NCBI GenBank assembly: GCA_965247775.1
Contig: OZ252031.1
Coordinates: 744,001-808,000, forward strand
Length of the DNA: 64,000 nt
From: G965247775 sp965247775
GTDB lineage: Bacteria; Chloroflexota; Dehalococcoidia; Bin125
Direction of reading: 5' to 3'
The translations under genes were made by a program, and so were the position numbers. Under the pieces are notes generated by a model. It saw only the letters and a program-made list of their open reading frames with translations. It had not been told where the DNA came from and did no database searches. Of this stretch, positions 51,924 to 62,171 are shown piece after piece (position 1 is the first letter of the stretch; each line of letters opens with the position of its first letter).

Positions 51924-52497
51924 TGGACGCTGTGGGGGTTCGGCGGCTGCCAGCGCCTCGACCCGAGAAGTTCCAGTCCGATTCTTCGAGTTCTGCGATC
52001 AGCACTCGCTCGACGGTGGTCGGTACGCGGTCATAGTTCGGTTGTGTCTCCGTGTCTACCGCGATCTGGATGACCATGAGCCACCCGCCCTCAGGGTTAT
52101 GCCCTTGCCAGCCAGATGTCGCGCGGCTGGTTTTTAGCTCGACACCCTCCCGACCATTTTGCGCCGCATCACCCGGGTAATGCGCGCGCGGAACCAAGTC
52201 TGGGCGTCCGTTCGGATATTGGTTCAAGGTCAGGCCCGGAGTTGCGTTCTCGAACGCTCGTGCCACAGCCAGCATGAACGTTTGTGACAATAGGCCCGAG
52301 AATCCTGCCGGTTGCATCAGTTCCTCAAGGCGCCCATAGCCATGCTCCACGCTGGCCACATTGACGGCGTGTAAGTACGCGTAGACATCGTTCATCGCCG
52401 TCACCAGCCCGGCCGCACTCATTCCGTACGGCATAACACTGGCTGGATTGGCGTCGTCTGAGTTGGCGGCTTCGCGCTCCAGATACCGGGGCGACAT
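51862..52497 (-). CDS. Type II restriction endonuclease, PD-(D/E)xK-like
   Basis: A 211-residue protein, the likely endonuclease partner of the methyltransferase it faces tail to tail. The active site is PDLVPRAHYPG (Asp) with EGVELKTSRATSGW (ExK), followed by GGWLMVIQIAVDTE. LIAELEESDWNFSGRG and SRRTPTASINRTGREKL are recurrent in a family of predicted restriction endonucleases. ATG 52497 begins MSPRYLEREAAN. Coding regions overlap at 51862-51923. Recognition sequence unknown. Confidence 0.8.
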   Translation of the reverse strand: MSPRYLEREAANSDDANPASVMPYGMSAAGLVTAMNDVYAYLHAVNVASVEHGYGRLEELMQPAGFSGLLSQTFMLAVARAFENATPGLTLNQYPNGRPDLVPRAHYPGDAAQNGREGVELKTSRATSGWQGHNPEGGWLMVIQIAVDTETQPNYDRVPTTVERVLIAELEESDWNFSGRGAGSRRTPTASINRTGREKLESGTAYLRAQR

Positions 52498-52534
52498 GAC
52501 GCAAGCCTACCGATTCAAGCGCACCGCTCGCAGG

Positions 52535-53425
52535 TCAGCGGTACTGGCGCGCCGCCCGCGCGACGCTGGTCAGCAGCATTGTCACGGTCATCGGCCCGAC
52601 GCCGCCGGGGACTGGGGTGATCGCCTCCGCGACCTCCTTCACCTCGTCGAAGGCCACGTCGCCGACCAGGCGGTAGCCTCGTTTGCGCGTCGCGTCGTCC
52701 ACGCGGTTGACTCCCACGTCGATCACCACCGCCCCGGGCCGGACCATGTCAGCGGTGATCATCTCCGCTTGCCCCGCGGCGGCCACCAAGATCTCGGCGC
52801 CGCGGGTGACGGCCCCCAGGTCCCGCGTGCCGGTGTGGCAGACGGTCACGGTGGCGTTCGCGCCGGCGCGCTTCTGCATCAGCATCGCCGCCAGGGGCAG
52901 GCCGACCAGGCGGGATCGTCCCACGATCACCACCGCCTTGCCGCCCGGATCGGCCCCGCTGCGCACGAGCAGCTGCTGGACCCCGTGCGGCGTGGCCGGG
53001 AAGTAGCGCGGCTGGCCGATCAGGATGCGGCCCTGATTCTCGATGTGCAGGGCATCGACGTCCTTCTGCGGGTGGATGCGCTGCAGCAAGGCGTGGGAAT
53101 CCACGCCCTCCGGGACCGGCAACTGGAGGATCATCCCGTCCACGGCCGGGTCCGCGTTGAGCCGGTCGATGATCGCCGCCGCCTCGGCCTCCGCGGCTGC
53201 CGGATCGCCGGGGCCGGGCAGCCGGTGGATGTCGGCCGCCATCCCCACCTGGCCGGCGGCCCGCTCCTTGGCCGTGACGTAGGAGAGTGACGCCGCGTTG
53301 TCGCCCACCAGGATGACGCCGAGGCGAGGCTGCACGCCCTGCTCCCGGAGTCGGCTGACCTCCCTGCGCAGCTCATCGCGGAGGGTCTCCGCCATCGCCT
53401 TGCCGTCGATGATGCGCGCGGACAT
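52535..53425 (-). CDS. folD: Methylenetetrahydrofolate dehydrogenase/cyclohydrolase
   Basis: A 296-residue bifunctional folate enzyme interconverting methylene-, methenyl- and formyl-THF. SYVTAKERAAGQVG holds the catalytic lysine, GMILQLPVPEGVDSHALL is the folate loop, KAVVIVGRSRLVGLPLA binds NADP and ITPVPGGVGPMTVTMLL is the C-terminal signature. ATG 53425 starts MSARIIDGKAMAETLR. Divergent from acpS across about 95 bases. Confidence 0.95.
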   Translation of the reverse strand: MSARIIDGKAMAETLRDELRREVSRLREQGVQPRLGVILVGDNAASLSYVTAKERAAGQVGMAADIHRLPGPGDPAAAEAEAAAIIDRLNADPAVDGMILQLPVPEGVDSHALLQRIHPQKDVDALHIENQGRILIGQPRYFPATPHGVQQLLVRSGADPGGKAVVIVGRSRLVGLPLAAMLMQKRAGANATVTVCHTGTRDLGAVTRGAEILVAAAGQAEMITADMVRPGAVVIDVGVNRVDDATRKRGYRLVGDVAFDEVKEVAEAITPVPGGVGPMTVTMLLTSVARAARQYR

Positions 53426-53521
53426 GGGGGCATGCTATGCGGCGCCCCTGGCCCGAACAAACCACCCGGGGCCGCCGATTCCCGTGGGGCGGCACCCCGC
53501 GCGGTGGTAGCATCCGCGCCC

Positions 53522-53923
53522 ATGAGCGGACTACACAGTGGTGTGGACTTGATTGGCGTCGATCGCGTGGGCGACGTCCTCGCACGACACGGCCAGCGCT
53601 TCCTGGACCGGATCTTCACCGCCCGGGAGCAGGACTACGTGGGCGAACGTCTGCAAGAGCTCGCCGCCCGCTTCGCTGCCAAGGAGGCCGTCATGAAGGC
53701 GCTGGGCACGGGCGTTCGCGGCGTCGGCTGGCGCGAGATCGAGGTGCTGGCCAACGCGCGTGGCAAGCCGGTGGTCCTGTTGCATGGGCGCGCGCGGGCC
53801 CGGGCCAACCGCCTGGGGCTGCGCGGGGTGGAGGTCAGCCTCACGCACGAGGGCGGCACGGCCTGCGCCTTCGCCGTGGCGCAGGCCGTGCCGGGCGTGT
53901 TCGAGATGGGGCCATCCCAATGA
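53522..53923 (+). CDS. acpS: Holo-[acyl-carrier-protein] synthase
   Basis: A 133-residue 4'-phosphopantetheinyl transferase that activates ACP for fatty acid synthesis. Magnesium-binding GVDLIGVDRVGDVL (Asp) and FAAKEAVMKALGTG (Glu and Lys) are intact. VSLTHEGGTACAFAV is the family C-terminal motif. ATG 53522. Its stop overlaps the nnr ATG (ATGA at 53920), a gene pair (acpS-yjeF/nnr) common in bacteria. Confidence 0.93.
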   Translation: MSGLHSGVDLIGVDRVGDVLARHGQRFLDRIFTAREQDYVGERLQELAARFAAKEAVMKALGTGVRGVGWREIEVLANARGKPVVLLHGRARARANRLGLRGVEVSLTHEGGTACAFAVAQAVPGVFEMGPSQ

Positions 53924-55596
53924 AGCTGGTCACCGCCGAGCAGATGCGTGTCCTGGAGCAGGGCGCCGTGGAGGCGGGCGTCGGCCTTGACGAACTGATG
54001 GTCGCGGCCGGGCTGGCCGTGGCGCAGGAGGTCTGGTTGCAGCTGGGCCAGCTGCAAGACCGGCGCATCGCCGTCCTGGTGGGCCCGGGCAACAACGGGG
54101 CCGACGGGCTGGTCGCGGCGCGCCATCTGGCCGAATGGGGCGCGCAGGTCCGCTGCTACGCGCTGAGGCCGCGTCGCGACGCGCAATGGTGCCAGACCGT
54201 GGAAGCCGGCATCCCGTGCAGCAGCGCCGCGGAGGATGAGGGATTCGCCGCCTTGCAGGAGTTGCTGGGGAGCGCCGAGTTGATCGTCGACGCGCTGCTT
54301 GGCACCGGCACGGCCCGCCCGATCGAGGGGGATCTGGCGCGGATCTTGCGGGAGCTGGCTCAGGTGCGGGAGGGCCGCGCCGCGCCCAAGCTGGTCGCCG
54401 TCGACCTGCCTACCGGCCTGGACTCGGACAGCGGCCGTCTGGACCCGCTGGCCGTGCCGCCCGATGAGACCGTCACCTTCGCCTACCCCAAAGTGGGCCT
54501 CTACACCCAGCCGGGGGCCGCCGCCGCCGGCGATGTGCAGACGGTGGACATCGGTATCCCGGCGACCCTTGGCGACCGCCTCACCCTGGAGTTGATCGAG
54601 CGGCGGCAGGCCAAGGCCCTGCTGCCGCCGCGCCCCGTCGAGGCGAACAAGGGGACGTTTGGCAAGGTGCTGGTGGTGGCCGGGTCGGCCGCGTATCCGG
54701 GGGCGGCCATTCTCGCGGCCTCTGCGGCGTATCGCAGCGGCGCGGGCCTGGTGACGCTGGCGACCGCGGCCTCCCTCATCCCAGCGCTCGTTGCGGCGAT
54801 GCCGGAGGTCACCTACCTGCCACTGCCCGAGGGGGCGGCCCAGGGCAGTCTCGACGCCGCTGCCCTCCCCGATCTGGCGGCGGCGCTGCCCCGCTACGAC
54901 GCCCTCTTGGTGGGCTGCGGCTTGGGCACGCGGCCGGGGACCGCCTCACTCGTGCGGCAGTTGCTGCGACAGGAGGGACCGGCCGGGCTGCGCGGCGTCG
55001 TCGTCGACGCGGACGGCCTCAACGCCCTGGCCGCCACCGGCCCGGACGACGACTGGCCCCGTGCCGCCCCAGGCAACCTGGTGCTTACGCCGCACCCGGG
55101 CGAGATGGCCCGTCTCCGCGCCCGCGACGTGTCCGCCGTCCAGGCGGCCCGCCTCGCCACCGCGCTGGACGCCGCCCGCGCCTGGGGGGCGGTGGTCGTG
55201 CTGAAGGGAGCGAACACCGTGATCGCGGGGCCGGACGGCGCCGGGCGCCTGAGCGCTGTCGCTCACCCGGCGCTGGCGACGGCCGGCACGGGCGATGTTC
55301 TGGCCGGGGCCACCGCGGGGCTGCTGGCGCAGGGTCTGCCGCCGTTCAACGCTGCCACCCTGGCCGTCTACCTGCACGCCAACGCCGGCAAGCGGGCGGC
55401 GCGGGCGCGCGGGACGGCCGGTACCACGGCGAGCGACGTGCTGGCCGAGCTGGCGCTGGCGGGCCGCTCCCTCGCAGGTGAGGAGCCGCTGGAGTCCGCT
55501 GGGTTCCCGGCCCGTTTTGGGGCTGGTGGGGCGGCGGGCCTGCCGGGGGCCGGCGCGGGTCTCCCCGGGATGCCCACGGCGTCAGGGGGGCCGTGA
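53920..55596 (+). CDS. nnr: Bifunctional NAD(P)H-hydrate repair enzyme (epimerase plus dehydratase)
   Basis: A 558-residue fusion. Residues 1-225 are the YjeF_N epimerase (TAEQMRVLEQGAV, VGPGNNGADGLVAARHL, VDALLGTGTARP, AVDLPTGLDSDSG, TFAYPKVGLY). Residues 240-510 are the ADP/ATP-dependent dehydratase of ribokinase fold (KVLVVAGSAAYPGAAILAA, VVDADGLNALA, LTPHPGEMARL, LKGANTVIAGPDG, TAGTGDVLAGATAGLLAQG). The C-terminal tail of about 50 residues is Gly/Pro/Ala-rich. It repairs hydrated NADH/NADPH. Translationally coupled to acpS; paralogous to the N-terminal-only gene at 33188. Confidence 0.93.
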   Translation: MKLVTAEQMRVLEQGAVEAGVGLDELMVAAGLAVAQEVWLQLGQLQDRRIAVLVGPGNNGADGLVAARHLAEWGAQVRCYALRPRRDAQWCQTVEAGIPCSSAAEDEGFAALQELLGSAELIVDALLGTGTARPIEGDLARILRELAQVREGRAAPKLVAVDLPTGLDSDSGRLDPLAVPPDETVTFAYPKVGLYTQPGAAAAGDVQTVDIGIPATLGDRLTLELIERRQAKALLPPRPVEANKGTFGKVLVVAGSAAYPGAAILAASAAYRSGAGLVTLATAASLIPALVAAMPEVTYLPLPEGAAQGSLDAAALPDLAAALPRYDALLVGCGLGTRPGTASLVRQLLRQEGPAGLRGVVVDADGLNALAATGPDDDWPRAAPGNLVLTPHPGEMARLRARDVSAVQAARLATALDAARAWGAVVVLKGANTVIAGPDGAGRLSAVAHPALATAGTGDVLAGATAGLLAQGLPPFNAATLAVYLHANAGKRAARARGTAGTTASDVLAELALAGRSLAGEEPLESAGFPARFGAGGAAGLPGAGAGLPGMPTASGGP

Positions 55597-55686
55597 CCCG
55601 CGTGGAGTTCGGCTGGTTGAGGGATTCGAACGTCGCGGTACCATGATGGCGGCTCGGGACCGTGCGACGGGGAGGACGGGCCGGCG

Positions 55687-56940
55687 ATGAGCGGTGCAAA
55701 CGGGACCCGGATCGCCGTCACGGGCATGGGCGTCGTGACGCCGGTCGGGAACTCGGTCCCGGACTTCTGGGAAGGCCTCGTCGCCGGTCGCAACGGCATC
55801 GGTCCGATCACCCACTTCGACCCAAGGCGCCTGGGCGTCACCTTCGCCGGCGAGGTCAAGAACTTCGACGCCGCCGCGTTCGTGGGCCGCAAGACGGCGC
55901 GCCGTATGGATCGCTACAGCCAGTTCGCCGTCGTCGCCGCACTGGAGGCGAGCCAGCACGCGGACCTGGACCTTGAGGGGGAGGCTGGAGAGGGCGCCGG
56001 CGTCATGATCGGCACGGGGATCGGCGGGATCATCACGACGAACGAAGGCTTTGAGGTGATGGCCGCTCGCGGCCCCGCCCGGCTCAGTCCCTTCATCGTG
56101 CCCATGATGCTGCCCAACATGGCGAGCGGACAGGTCAGCATCGCCGTGCACGCGCGCGGGCCGAACCTGGCGCCGACATCGGCCTGCTCGAGCGCGAGCG
56201 ATGCAATCGGGCTGGCGGCCCAGGCCATCCGCGCCGGCGACGCGGACGTCATGTTCGCGGGCGGGGCGGAGGCGCCCCTCTGCGAGATCTCGATCGGGGG
56301 CTTCGACGCCGCCCGCGCCCTCAGCCGCCGCAACCAGGACCCGACGCATGCCTCGCGCCCCTTCGATCGCGAGCGGGACGGCTTCGTTATGGGAGAGGGC
56401 GGCGGTGTCCTGGTGCTGGAGGATGCCGCGCACGCGGTCGCGCGCGGCGCGCCCATCTTGGCGGAACTCGTGGGCTACGCGAACGTCGCCGACGCCTTCC
56501 ACATCACCCAGCCCACCGAGACCGGCGACGGCGGCGTCCGCGCCATGCGGCGGGCCCTCAAGGTCGCCCGGATCAATCCCGACGAGGTGGACTACATCAA
56601 CGCCCACGGCACCTCCACACCGATCAATGACCGCGTGGAGACGATGGCCGCCAAACGTGTCTTCGGTGAGGCGGCGCACAGTGTGCCGATGTCCTCGACC
56701 AAATCCATGACGGGCCACCTGATGGGCGCAGCCGGCGTCATCGAGGCCGTGGCCTGCATCAAGGCGATGGAAGCGCACGCCGTGCCGCCCACGATCAACC
56801 TTGAACATCCCGACCCCGATTGCGACCTGGACTACGTGCCTCATGAGGCCCGGCAGGTGGACGTGCGCGTCGCCATGAGCAACTCCTTCGGCTTTGGCGG
56901 CCATAACGCCTCGCTGGTCTTCCGCCAGTGGGACCGCTGA
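55687..56940 (+). CDS. fabF: 3-oxoacyl-ACP synthase II
   Basis: A 417-residue condensing enzyme elongating acyl-ACP with malonyl-ACP. The Cys-His-His triad is intact: TSACSSASDAIG, YINAHGTSTPIND and STKSMTGHLMGAAG. The N-terminal RIAVTGMGVVTPVG and C-terminal MSNSFGFGGHNASLVF are diagnostic. ATG 55687 is preceded by GGGGAGG. It sits after acpS-nnr, consistent with a fatty-acid role, and 7 bases before recJ. Confidence 0.95.
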   Translation: MSGANGTRIAVTGMGVVTPVGNSVPDFWEGLVAGRNGIGPITHFDPRRLGVTFAGEVKNFDAAAFVGRKTARRMDRYSQFAVVAALEASQHADLDLEGEAGEGAGVMIGTGIGGIITTNEGFEVMAARGPARLSPFIVPMMLPNMASGQVSIAVHARGPNLAPTSACSSASDAIGLAAQAIRAGDADVMFAGGAEAPLCEISIGGFDAARALSRRNQDPTHASRPFDRERDGFVMGEGGGVLVLEDAAHAVARGAPILAELVGYANVADAFHITQPTETGDGGVRAMRRALKVARINPDEVDYINAHGTSTPINDRVETMAAKRVFGEAAHSVPMSSTKSMTGHLMGAAGVIEAVACIKAMEAHAVPPTINLEHPDPDCDLDYVPHEARQVDVRVAMSNSFGFGGHNASLVFRQWDR

Positions 56941-56946
56941 CTCGCG

Positions 56947-58653
56947 GTGCGCGTTCGCGCCGACAGCTATCGGGGGCGCCGCTGGGTGATCCCTGAGGCG
57001 GACGATCTGGACGGCATCGCCGGCGCCCCCTACCCGGCCTTCGTGACCAAGCTGCTGCGCCGGCGTGGCGTGCTCGACGCCCAGGCCGCTCGCACGTACC
57101 TCTTTGACGATCCGCTCCCGCGTCCCGACGCGCGCGATCTCCCGGACGTGGGCGCGGCGCTCGATCGGATCGAGCGGGCGGTGAGCGACGGCGCAACCAT
57201 CGCCGTGTTCGGCGACTTCGACGTGGACGGCGTGAGCGCGACCGCCATCCTCACGGAGGCCTTGCGCAGCGTGGGCGCGCGCGTGGAGCCGTACATCCCT
57301 GATCGCTTCCGAGAAGGCTACGGGCTCAATCACGAGGCGCTGGCCTGGCTGCGCCGGGAGCGTGACGCCACGCTGATCATCACCGCCGACATGGGGATCA
57401 CGGCCGTGCCGGAGGTGGAGTTCGCTGGCGAGCTGGGGCAGGACGTCGTCATCGTCGATCACCACAGCGTCCCCGCAGAGACGCCCGACGCCTGGGCCAC
57501 GATTAACCCCAAGCGGCCCGACTCCGCCTACCCGTTCGATGAGCTGTCCACGGGCGGCCTTGCCTATCGTTTGGCGCCCTTGATCCTGGAGCGTTTCGGG
57601 CGCAGCGTCGATCCCAGTCACTGGCTGGACCTGGCAACCCTCAGCACGGTGGCCGACGTGGTGCCCCTGCGTGACGAAAACCGTCTCCTCGTGCGCGACG
57701 GCCTGCTGGCGATCCGTGAGACGCAGCGCCCCGGCCTGCAGGCGCTCCTGGAAGTGGCGGGACTCGGGGATGCGGAACTGGACACGGACAGCATCGCCTT
57801 CGCTCTCGCACCTCGGATCAACGCGGCCGGCCGCTTGGATCACGCGCGGCACGCGCTCTCCCTGCTGATGGAGGTGGACCCGGAGCGGGCGCGGGCTGCG
57901 GCCGAGCACCTGGACCGGCTCAACCTGCAGCGCCGCCAGATGACCCAGGCCGCGATGGAGCGGGCGGCCGCGGCGCTGGAGGCGGACGCCCGGCCGGACG
58001 CCCCCCTCACCTTCGTCGCCGACGAGGGGATCTCGGCCGGCATCGTGGGACTGGTCGCCGGCCGCCTGGCGGAGGAACGCCAGCGTCCGGCCGTGGTCTG
58101 CGAGCTCGGTGAGGAGACGCTGCGCGCGTCCTGCCGTTCCGTCCCCGGCTTCGACGTGGCGCAAGCCCTGCGCGACTGCGCCCCGCTCTTCCTCAAGCAT
58201 GGCGGCCATGCGATGGCGGCCGGCTTCAGCGCCCGCCGTGCCGACCTGGGCCGGATTCGCGAGGGGCTCACGGCCGCCGCCGAGGCGGGCCTGGGGGGAG
58301 CGGATCTGCGGCCGCGTCTGGAGGTCGACGGCCAGGTGCCGCTGGACCGGCTGGCCGGGCCGCAGGTGACCTGGCTACAGCGCCTGGCGCCGTTTGGAGC
58401 GGGGAATCCCGCGCCTACGTTCGTCAGCACCGGCCTGGAGGTCATGGCAGCCCGCCGCGTTGGGCAGGACCAGTCCCACCTCCGCCTGCGGCTGCGGGCC
58501 GGCGACCGCGTCTGGCCGGGCATCGGCTTCAGGCTGGGGGCCGTGCCTTGCCGCCCGGGCGACCGCGTCGACGCCGTCTGGAGTCTGAAACGCAACGGCG
58601 TCTCCGAGAGTATGGAGCTTGAGGTGAAGGACCTGGCGCCCGCGCTGGCCTAG
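56947..58653 (+). CDS. recJ: Single-stranded-DNA exonuclease RecJ
   Basis: A 568-residue 5'-3' ssDNA exonuclease of the DHH superfamily. Metal motifs: VFGDFDVDGVSATAIL, IITADMGITA, VIVDHHSVPAET and LATLSTVADVVPL. The DHHA1 domain has LFLKHGGHAMAAGFSARR, followed by the OB domain (LRLRLRAGDRVWPGIGF). GTG 56947 starts VRVRADSYRGRRW. It works in mismatch and recombination repair, complementing addAB elsewhere in the window. Confidence 0.92.
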   Translation: MRVRADSYRGRRWVIPEADDLDGIAGAPYPAFVTKLLRRRGVLDAQAARTYLFDDPLPRPDARDLPDVGAALDRIERAVSDGATIAVFGDFDVDGVSATAILTEALRSVGARVEPYIPDRFREGYGLNHEALAWLRRERDATLIITADMGITAVPEVEFAGELGQDVVIVDHHSVPAETPDAWATINPKRPDSAYPFDELSTGGLAYRLAPLILERFGRSVDPSHWLDLATLSTVADVVPLRDENRLLVRDGLLAIRETQRPGLQALLEVAGLGDAELDTDSIAFALAPRINAAGRLDHARHALSLLMEVDPERARAAAEHLDRLNLQRRQMTQAAMERAAAALEADARPDAPLTFVADEGISAGIVGLVAGRLAEERQRPAVVCELGEETLRASCRSVPGFDVAQALRDCAPLFLKHGGHAMAAGFSARRADLGRIREGLTAAAEAGLGGADLRPRLEVDGQVPLDRLAGPQVTWLQRLAPFGAGNPAPTFVSTGLEVMAARRVGQDQSHLRLRLRAGDRVWPGIGFRLGAVPCRPGDRVDAVWSLKRNGVSESMELEVKDLAPALA

Positions 58654-58763
58654 CCGCTGCGGGGCGTGCCCGGCGCACACGATCGCGCCCTGTCAAGCCG
58701 GCTGTCCTGTCGATTACACTGGCGCGACATCTACGCCAGCACCGGTGTGAGGGAGGCCCGCTC

Positions 58764-60833
58764 GTGAGCGTCGGCAGCGCCCAGATCCGCAACATCGTTC
58801 TCATGTCGCACGGTGGCGCCGGCAAGACCTCGTTGGTGGAGGCGCTCGCCTTCACGGCGGGAGCGGCGAGCCGCCAGGGCCGGGTCGAGGACGGCAACAC
58901 CGTCGCCGACTTCGATCCGGACGAGCAGAAGCGCGGCATGAGCGTGAACACCGCCGTCGTCTCCTTCGACTTCGGCCCAGAGTCCACCCGTCTCAACTTG
59001 ATCGATACGCCCGGCTACGCGGACTTCGTCGGCGACGTCATCGCCGGCGCGGCGGCCGCCGATGCCGCCTTGATCCTTGTCGACGCCGCGGCCGGGGTGC
59101 AGGTCGGCACCGAGACCGCCTGGCGCCTGGCGGCCGAGCGGGCCTTGCCGCGCGCGATCGTCGTCAGCCGGCTGGACCGGGAGAACGCCCGCTGGGACGA
59201 AACCGTGGCCGCGATCCAGGAGACACTGGGCCGGCAGTGCCAGCCCTTGCAGCTGCCGATCGGATTGGAGCACGAGTTCTCCGGGGTCGTGGACGTGCTG
59301 GCGGGCAAGGCGTACACGGGCGACGGCACGGATGCCGGCGATGTCCCCGGGGACCTCACCGAGGCCGTGGCGGCAGCGCGCGAGGGGCTGATCGAGCGCA
59401 TCGCCGAGGCCGACGACGATCTGACGTTGAAATACCTTGAGGGCGAGGAGTTGAGCGAGGAGGAGATCGCCGGCGGCCTCTCCGCGGCGATCCGCAGCGG
59501 CACTCTGGCGCCTATTTTCTGCGCGGCGGGGACGGCCAACATCGGCAGCATGCCGCTGCTGCGCGCCCTCCGCGACGAGTTCCCCAGCCCGCTGGAGGCG
59601 CCCCCCCTGCGGGCGGATGTCGCGGGTGAGTCGAAGGATCTGCCCGCGGACCCCAATGGGCCTCTGGCGGCGCTGATCTTCAAGACCAGCGCCGACGAAT
59701 TCGTCGGCCGGCTCTCGTACTTCCGCGTCTTCAGCGGCAGCATCCGATCCGATTCTCACGTCTACAACCACGAGCGGGGCGAGGAGGAGCGGCCCTCCAA
59801 CCTCTCGCATGTTTTGGGCAAGGAACTGACGGGGGCCGACGCGATCGTCGCGGGCGACATCGGCGCCGTCACGAAGCTCAGTGCCAGCGGCACGTTCGAC
59901 ACGCTGGGCGACAAGGCGACCCCGGTCCGGATCACCCCACCGGCCCTCCCCCACCCGGTCTTCTCCGCCGCCATCGCGCCCAAGTCCAAGGCGGATGTGG
60001 ACAAGCTGGGCCCCAGCCTGCAGCGCCTGCTGGAAGAGGATCCGACCCTGCGTATGGAGCGGGACCTGGAGACGGGTGAGACGATCCTGAGTGGCTTGGG
60101 CGAGCCGCACGTGGACATCGCGGCGCAGACGCTGCGGCGGAAATTCAAAGTGGAGGTGGATGTGCACGACCGCCGCATCCCCTACCGGGAGACGGTGACG
60201 GGCTCGGCCCAGGCGGAGTACACGCACAAGAAGCAGACCGGCGGCCACGGGCAGTACGCGCGCGTGGCGCTGCGGGTGGAGCCGCTGGGCCGTGGGGACG
60301 GGTTTGAGTTCGGTAACGAGGTGGTGGGCGGCAACGTGCCCCGGCAATTCATCCCCGCGGTGGAAAAGGGCGTGACCGAGTCGCTGCTGTCCGGTGCGAT
60401 GGCGCAATACCCGCTGACGGACCTGCGTGTTGTGCTCTTCGACGGCAAGCACCACGATGTCGATTCCAGCGAGATGGCGTTCAGGCTGGCCGCCAGCCAA
60501 GCGCTGCGGGAAGCCACCGAGAGCGCCCGGCCGATCTTGCTGGAGCCGATCAGGACCTACCGCATCCAGGTGCCGGAGAGCGCCACCGGCGACGTCATGA
60601 GCGACCTCAACGGCCGCCGCGCCCGCGTGCTGGGCATGGAGCCCGGCGGCGACGGCCACACCGCGATCAGCGCCGAGGGGCCGATGGCGGAGTTCCTCCA
60701 CTACGCCACCGACCTGCGCTCCATGACCGGCGGCCGCGGTACCTTCAGCTTCGAGTTCGTGCGCTACGACCCGGTGCCGGACCACGTGGCGCGGAAAGTC
60801 ATGGTCGCGTCGAAGGAGGAGGCGCCGGCCTAG
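58764..60833 (+). CDS. Elongation factor G-like GTPase (paralogue type)
   Basis: A 689-residue EF-G-family translational GTPase. G1 is MSHGGAGKTSLVEAL (not the AHIDAGKTT of canonical EF-G), G3 is LIDTPGYADFVGD, and G4 reads VVSRLDREN where NKxD is expected. Domains II-V follow, with HKKQTGGHGQYARV and the C-terminal SMTGGRGTFSFEF. The G1 and G4 changes match the EF-G-like (EF-G2/Fus-like) subgroup rather than the main translocase, which is expected elsewhere beside rpsL/rpsG. GTG 58764 is preceded by GGGAGG. Its role is unknown; relatives act in ribosome recycling or stress. Confidence 0.9.
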   Translation: MSVGSAQIRNIVLMSHGGAGKTSLVEALAFTAGAASRQGRVEDGNTVADFDPDEQKRGMSVNTAVVSFDFGPESTRLNLIDTPGYADFVGDVIAGAAAADAALILVDAAAGVQVGTETAWRLAAERALPRAIVVSRLDRENARWDETVAAIQETLGRQCQPLQLPIGLEHEFSGVVDVLAGKAYTGDGTDAGDVPGDLTEAVAAAREGLIERIAEADDDLTLKYLEGEELSEEEIAGGLSAAIRSGTLAPIFCAAGTANIGSMPLLRALRDEFPSPLEAPPLRADVAGESKDLPADPNGPLAALIFKTSADEFVGRLSYFRVFSGSIRSDSHVYNHERGEEERPSNLSHVLGKELTGADAIVAGDIGAVTKLSASGTFDTLGDKATPVRITPPALPHPVFSAAIAPKSKADVDKLGPSLQRLLEEDPTLRMERDLETGETILSGLGEPHVDIAAQTLRRKFKVEVDVHDRRIPYRETVTGSAQAEYTHKKQTGGHGQYARVALRVEPLGRGDGFEFGNEVVGGNVPRQFIPAVEKGVTESLLSGAMAQYPLTDLRVVLFDGKHHDVDSSEMAFRLAASQALREATESARPILLEPIRTYRIQVPESATGDVMSDLNGRRARVLGMEPGGDGHTAISAEGPMAEFLHYATDLRSMTGGRGTFSFEFVRYDPVPDHVARKVMVASKEEAPA

Positions 60834-60899
60834 CCGCCGCGCTTCAGAAGGCGCAGCCGGGCGGCTGCGGCGGGCGACCGGCCGCCAGATCATGGCCGC

Positions 60900-62167
<1,268 letters not shown>

Positions 62168-62171
<4 letters not shown>

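Noticed and set aside
55605..55645. A GATTCGAA stretch resembling the T-loop of a tRNA on the minus strand
   Set aside because: The flanking bases do not pair as a T-stem, and no acceptor or anticodon arm fits in the 90-base gap.
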